Of a DNA stretch of 64,000 nt, positions 60,172 through 64,000 are shown piece after piece (position 1 is the first letter of the stretch; every line of letters starts with the position of its first letter). The DNA is from Circinella minor (Eukaryota > Mucoromycota > Mucoromycetes > Mucorales > Lichtheimiaceae). Location of the stretch: contig JAEPRB010000029.1 in assembly GCA_016758965.1 (NCBI GenBank), positions 62,001 through 126,000 of the forward strand, read 5' to 3'. The translations under genes and the position numbers were made by a program. The notes beneath the pieces are model-generated. The model was not told the DNA's origin and did no database searches. It saw only the letters and a program-made list of their open reading frames with translations.

Positions 60172-62775
60172 TTATTCATGAGGTGCTTGACCTAACCATG
60201 ACCGTAATCGTTTATTTGAACGTTCTTGAGGTTCTTGATCTTGGTAGTATGAAGTACGTCGACGTGTACCTGTATCTTCTTGGGGTCTACTATAAAATTA
60301 ATTAATAACGAGGATTAATGGGGGGTAATTACATACATATGAAAAAGGAAAGGTGGTTGGTTGTTAGGAAAAAAAAGAAATGATAAAAATGGAGAGGGTT
60401 GAATTAAAAGAAACCTGTAACTTACGGAGGAGATTCATCAGCCATTATTTCTTGTAATTCAAGTTGTCGTTTCATATCTTCAAAAGCCCATCGTTCAGCC
60501 TAATAATAATAATAGTGATTTTGGGAGTAAGTTAGTAAAATCAAAAAAGGAAATTTGGATAATTATACTTTACCGATAATTTGACACGTTCATCTGCTAA
60601 TTTAATAGCAGCTTCTGTTGCTCGTCGTCGTTCTGAAAATGCTTCCTGTTTCAGTTTCTTAAATCGAGATGTTTGTTCAAGTGTGTCTTCCAAGACTGAA
60701 CTTTCAGAACTATTTAAATATCATGAATATCAATAAACATCAAATCTTTTTTTTTTTCGTTATATAGCACAGAATTCCTTCTGTTTTTTCTTTAACTTAC
60801 TCAGATAAATCAGCTATCGTTTGTGGATTTATATTATCAAAAAATCCTCCTTGTGCAAATCGCATATAAATGTTCGCTTTTTGCGCATATTCAATTCTAC
60901 ATTGCTCTAATAATATATATAAATATGTTTAGTTGTTCAATAATATAGAAACAGCATTTTTTACCACATTTTTTTTTTTTTTTACCTATTGCATTAATCA
61001 GATCATCGTTACTTCGTTCTAAGGTTTCAATCATTTGATCCTTCTTTATAATATCTTCTTCACTAAATGCTTTCCGTTTTGCTATCTGTCGATCCCATTC
61101 TTCACGTAATCTGACCAGCAGATCATGAACACGTTTAGTAGCCTCATTTCCTCCAATTTCGAAAGGTAATCTTAATACTGGAAGATCATCTCGAACCATC
61201 TATTCAAAGTATGATTGAAAAAAAAAGGTGAGCCAGGAACTAAAAAAAAAAAAAAGATCGAGCTTCTCTTTCTCTTCCTTCTTCCTACACTTTACCTCAG
61301 CTGGGAATGTTTCTTTATAATTATCCACCTGCCGCTTGAGTAGTTCAGCTACAGTACTATATGTATCCACCAATATACTCCTTATACCTTCGTTTTCCAT
61401 CTGTGCCCGTTTCTCTCGATCACTACTTTTCTTCAAAAGATCGGTGTACATAGCCCGTTCCTGAAATTACAGTTTTTTTTTTAGTTGAAAAGAGTCAGTA
61501 ACATAGAATCATAAATGACTATCGATAAAAGTAAAATGGACAATTATCAGCATACTCACATCTGAAACAGCTGGTTCTTCATATGCATCAATTCCAGGTA
61601 AAGGATCATTAATTGTCATAGAAGCTACATTGGTTTTGTGTCGTTCATCCATCAATTTATATAATCGATCACGCATTTTTGCTTGTTCTTGTTCATGTTT
61701 TCGAGTTTCATGCTATACAATTATAATAATAGTATTAATTGATTGTTTCCCTCTAACCAACTCTTAAATAAAAGAAGAGAACTTACTGCATATTGTGTCT
61801 TCATATATTGCATATTATGTTTGGCTTTTGATAATTCTTCATTAAGTAATCGATGTTTTCCAGTTTCTTTTTTTAATGCTTTTAAAGATGATCTATTATG
61901 AATATAAGCTTGATTATTCATATTTTATAACTTTATTAATCTAGTCTTTGAAAAAAAAAAACTTACTCATTCTTTGCTCGAAGTAAAGAAGTTTCATTCT
62001 TTTGATCCTCAAGTTCTCGATTTGTTTTTTCCTGATAGAAAGAGTGGACAAATGTATATATAAGTATATATAAATGATTATAGATTCAAAACAAATGAAA
62101 TGGATCTACCATATTTTTTAACTTACTAACTGTGTTTGTAATCCATCTCGAGTTCCTTCCAATTTACGTATCCTTTCATTCATTTCTTCAATTGTTTGTG
62201 TAAGTCGCTAAATATAATTTCATATTAAAATTTTGTCGTTATTAAAAAAAAAATTGTAAAGATCTCGTTCTTTTTAGATCTAACCTTTTTGTCGCTTAAT
62301 ATGACTTCAAAGCAGCTAACAATTTTACATGCGTCTTGTTCATTATTGTTTTTAAATTGTAGTGGTACAGGGTATCCTTCAGCAGTAAGTAACATGTTGA
62401 TATAGTTTGCTGCTGAATCGAAATTGGTAGATCGACAGAATCTATACACGTTTTATTCGTCAATAGATGAGCATTCGTTTTCTTTTCAAATTGTCAATTG
62501 AATCAATATAAGGACGAAAGTTGTTTATATTCATAATACGTGTTTATTACTCTTTTTCATTATTTTGTTCGTTGGTGTTGATCGTATTATTATTATTATT
62601 ATTATTATCATTATTTATATCGTTGTAATTGTTGTTGCTAAGATCAAGATCAGCAGATAAAGGTGGTTCTAACCCTCTTTAAGTTTTATTTAGTATATAT
62701 GAATATTATATTTTTAACCTTTTTTTTTATCTCAAATGAATTTTCTTACCCTAACTCAAAGACAAGCTCATCCAT
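60172..62775 (-). CDS. Coiled-coil protein of the ADIP/SSX2IP (Msd1-like) family, 508 aa
   Basis: Thirteen exons: 62775-62750, 62676-62551, 62441-62285, 62207-62127, 62031-61967, 61892-61787, 61712-61560, 61460-61296, 61199-60986, 60906-60801, 60709-60574, 60499-60426 and 60289-60172. All phases agree. After a short N-terminus with a poly-Asn run comes FDSAANYINMLLTAEGYPVP and ACKIVSCFEVILSDKKRLTQ, the pattern seen at the start of afadin/alpha-actinin-binding (ADIP) proteins. Long coiled coils fill about residues 100-430 (for example RIRKLEGTRDGLQTQLEKTN and ERWAFEDMKRQLELQEIM), and the tail is basic. Animal SSX2IP and fission yeast Msd1 act at centrosomes or spindle poles in microtubule anchoring, so a spindle-pole role is inferred. 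The family call rests on the N-terminal pattern and length; a different coiled-coil family is possible. Confidence 0.65.
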
Positions 62776-64000
62776 GTATATTATTAAATAAGTAAAGAAA
62801 CAAGTATTAAATAAATTCGTTAGTAAGAACACAATATCTTAAAATATATCGGAGTCAAAACATTTGCTGGAATCACGCGTCGTGCATTTTGTAGCATCAC
62901 GCGCATTTGGAAAATGAAAGGGTCGAACAATAGGTTAACAATAAGTAAAATAACTCAAAATGTATTTTATCTTCTACACTATATATATATATATATATTG
63001 TATATTAGAGTGAGCTGATTATTAACTATATTATATAGAATAGTTAGATATATAAGAGATATCAGTAAATTTCTTTATGATTTTTATGTGGTTGCATAAA
63101 AAGTTAATTTAGGAATAGTGATACGCGACTTCAATGTCCTCTATTTAGTACATAATAGCAATGTTAATATTTAAAATATCCATTAATTATTCTTCTATAA
63201 AGCTTTTATTCTTTTAGGCCAACGATTAAACAACTGGTTAAATCTCAATTTCTATCTAGTAAAGTAACTTATATCTTTCTCGTAGCATAAATATCTTTTT
63301 TTTAGATATACTTAATCTAATTCAAATACAAACACATAATATATTATTTCGTCTTTAATTTATGTCTTTATTACAAAATATTTTCAAGTATACTTTGCAT
63401 GTTTCACTATTATATATTAAAATGTACACGGCATTACGTGCGTTTTATTTGTTCAATTTCGATTGATAATATAGTAAATTTCGTCGCATTGTTTACTTAC
63501 TATAATGATGCTTTATTATTGTTTGTATTTTTGAATAATTTTCTATTATTTCGGTCACCTATTTGAGCTCACAAATGTCTTATCGTAAATCCAGCATCAT
63601 CTATTCGTTGCTATGAGCACTAATTGAATATAATATGGATAACTATGGAGATTTACAGTTTGTCAAAGAACAGCAATATTCTTAAAACCTAGTATAAAAA
63701 GTCGTGAAAAAAATATTGCGAACACCTAATGCTAAATATTTTACTTATCCACTAACAGAGAAGAATGAAATTAACTTTTTTTTTATATATATGCTTCAAT
63801 ATTTTTTATATCAAATTGATTATAAATTGGATTGAATAAAGAGCAGGGTAAAATGATTATGAAAGAAAAAGAGAAAAAAAAAACAAAGGAAGAGGTATAA
63901 TATAAAGTATATATATGATACGGATTTTTGTTGTTATAGGTGTAAAAAAGAAAAAAAAAAGAAAAAAGAATAAATGCTGTTCATTAAAAAACATGATTGT
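62776..64000. other. Right-end AT-rich spacer, no gene seen
   Basis: 1.2 kb upstream of the ADIP-like gene. Contains (TA)n at about 62980-63000 and A-rich ends. No open frame over 60 codons and no recognisable motif; the neighbouring gene lies beyond the window. Confidence 0.5.

Overview
The window looks like nuclear DNA from an early-diverging fungus, most likely Mucoromycota (Mucorales-like). The genes are interrupted by short GT-AG introns and separated by very AT-rich spacers full of A/T tracts, (TA)n and (AAT)n. The proteins are clearly fungal or opisthokont, and a carotenoid-oxygenase gene and a repeated lineage-specific gene family fit that group. No rRNA, tRNA, CRISPR or prokaryotic signal was found. 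I built gene models by hand from splice sites and checked that every internal exon junction keeps phase.

Layout. 1-14 kb is gene dense: a carotenoid-cleavage-oxygenase-like gene cut by the left edge (+), a small acidic unknown (-), an alpha-arrestin (+), a truncated Zn2Cys6 factor that stops in a long A-tract (+), the PP2A scaffold subunit (-) and an S6-kinase-like AGC kinase (+). 17-25 kb holds transketolase (+), an ERD1/EXS membrane protein (-) and an HSF-type transcription factor (-). 28-38.5 kb holds complex III subunit QCR9 (-), a G-protein alpha subunit (+) and a membrane-anchored class 3 lipase (+), with long empty spacers. 55-63 kb holds a PLP aminotransferase (+), a Mediator Med29-like acidic coiled-coil protein (-), ribosomal protein eS28 (+) and an ADIP/SSX2IP-like coiled-coil protein (-).

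40.2-54.4 kb is an accessory region. Two copies (A, about 40.25-48.4 kb; B, about 51.0-54.4 kb) of one segment lie in the same orientation, each with a decayed intron-containing member of an unrecognised repeated gene family. A histidine acid phosphatase gene lies inside copy A and is missing from copy B, with a 7-bp direct repeat at the boundary. Two inverted-repeat elements were found: a 971-bp element flanked by TA and a 410-bp MITE-like element inside copy B. A foldback and a GC-rich hairpin element lie in copy A.

Several genes belong to nutrient and stress signalling (PP2A scaffold, S6K-like kinase, G-alpha, HSF, arrestin), but they are separate transcription units and nothing here suggests a cluster. 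The most notable observations are the carotenoid-oxygenase homologue that appears to have lost three of its four iron-binding histidines, the half zinc cluster ending in an A-tract, and the duplicated accessory segment with gene presence/absence and nested small elements.
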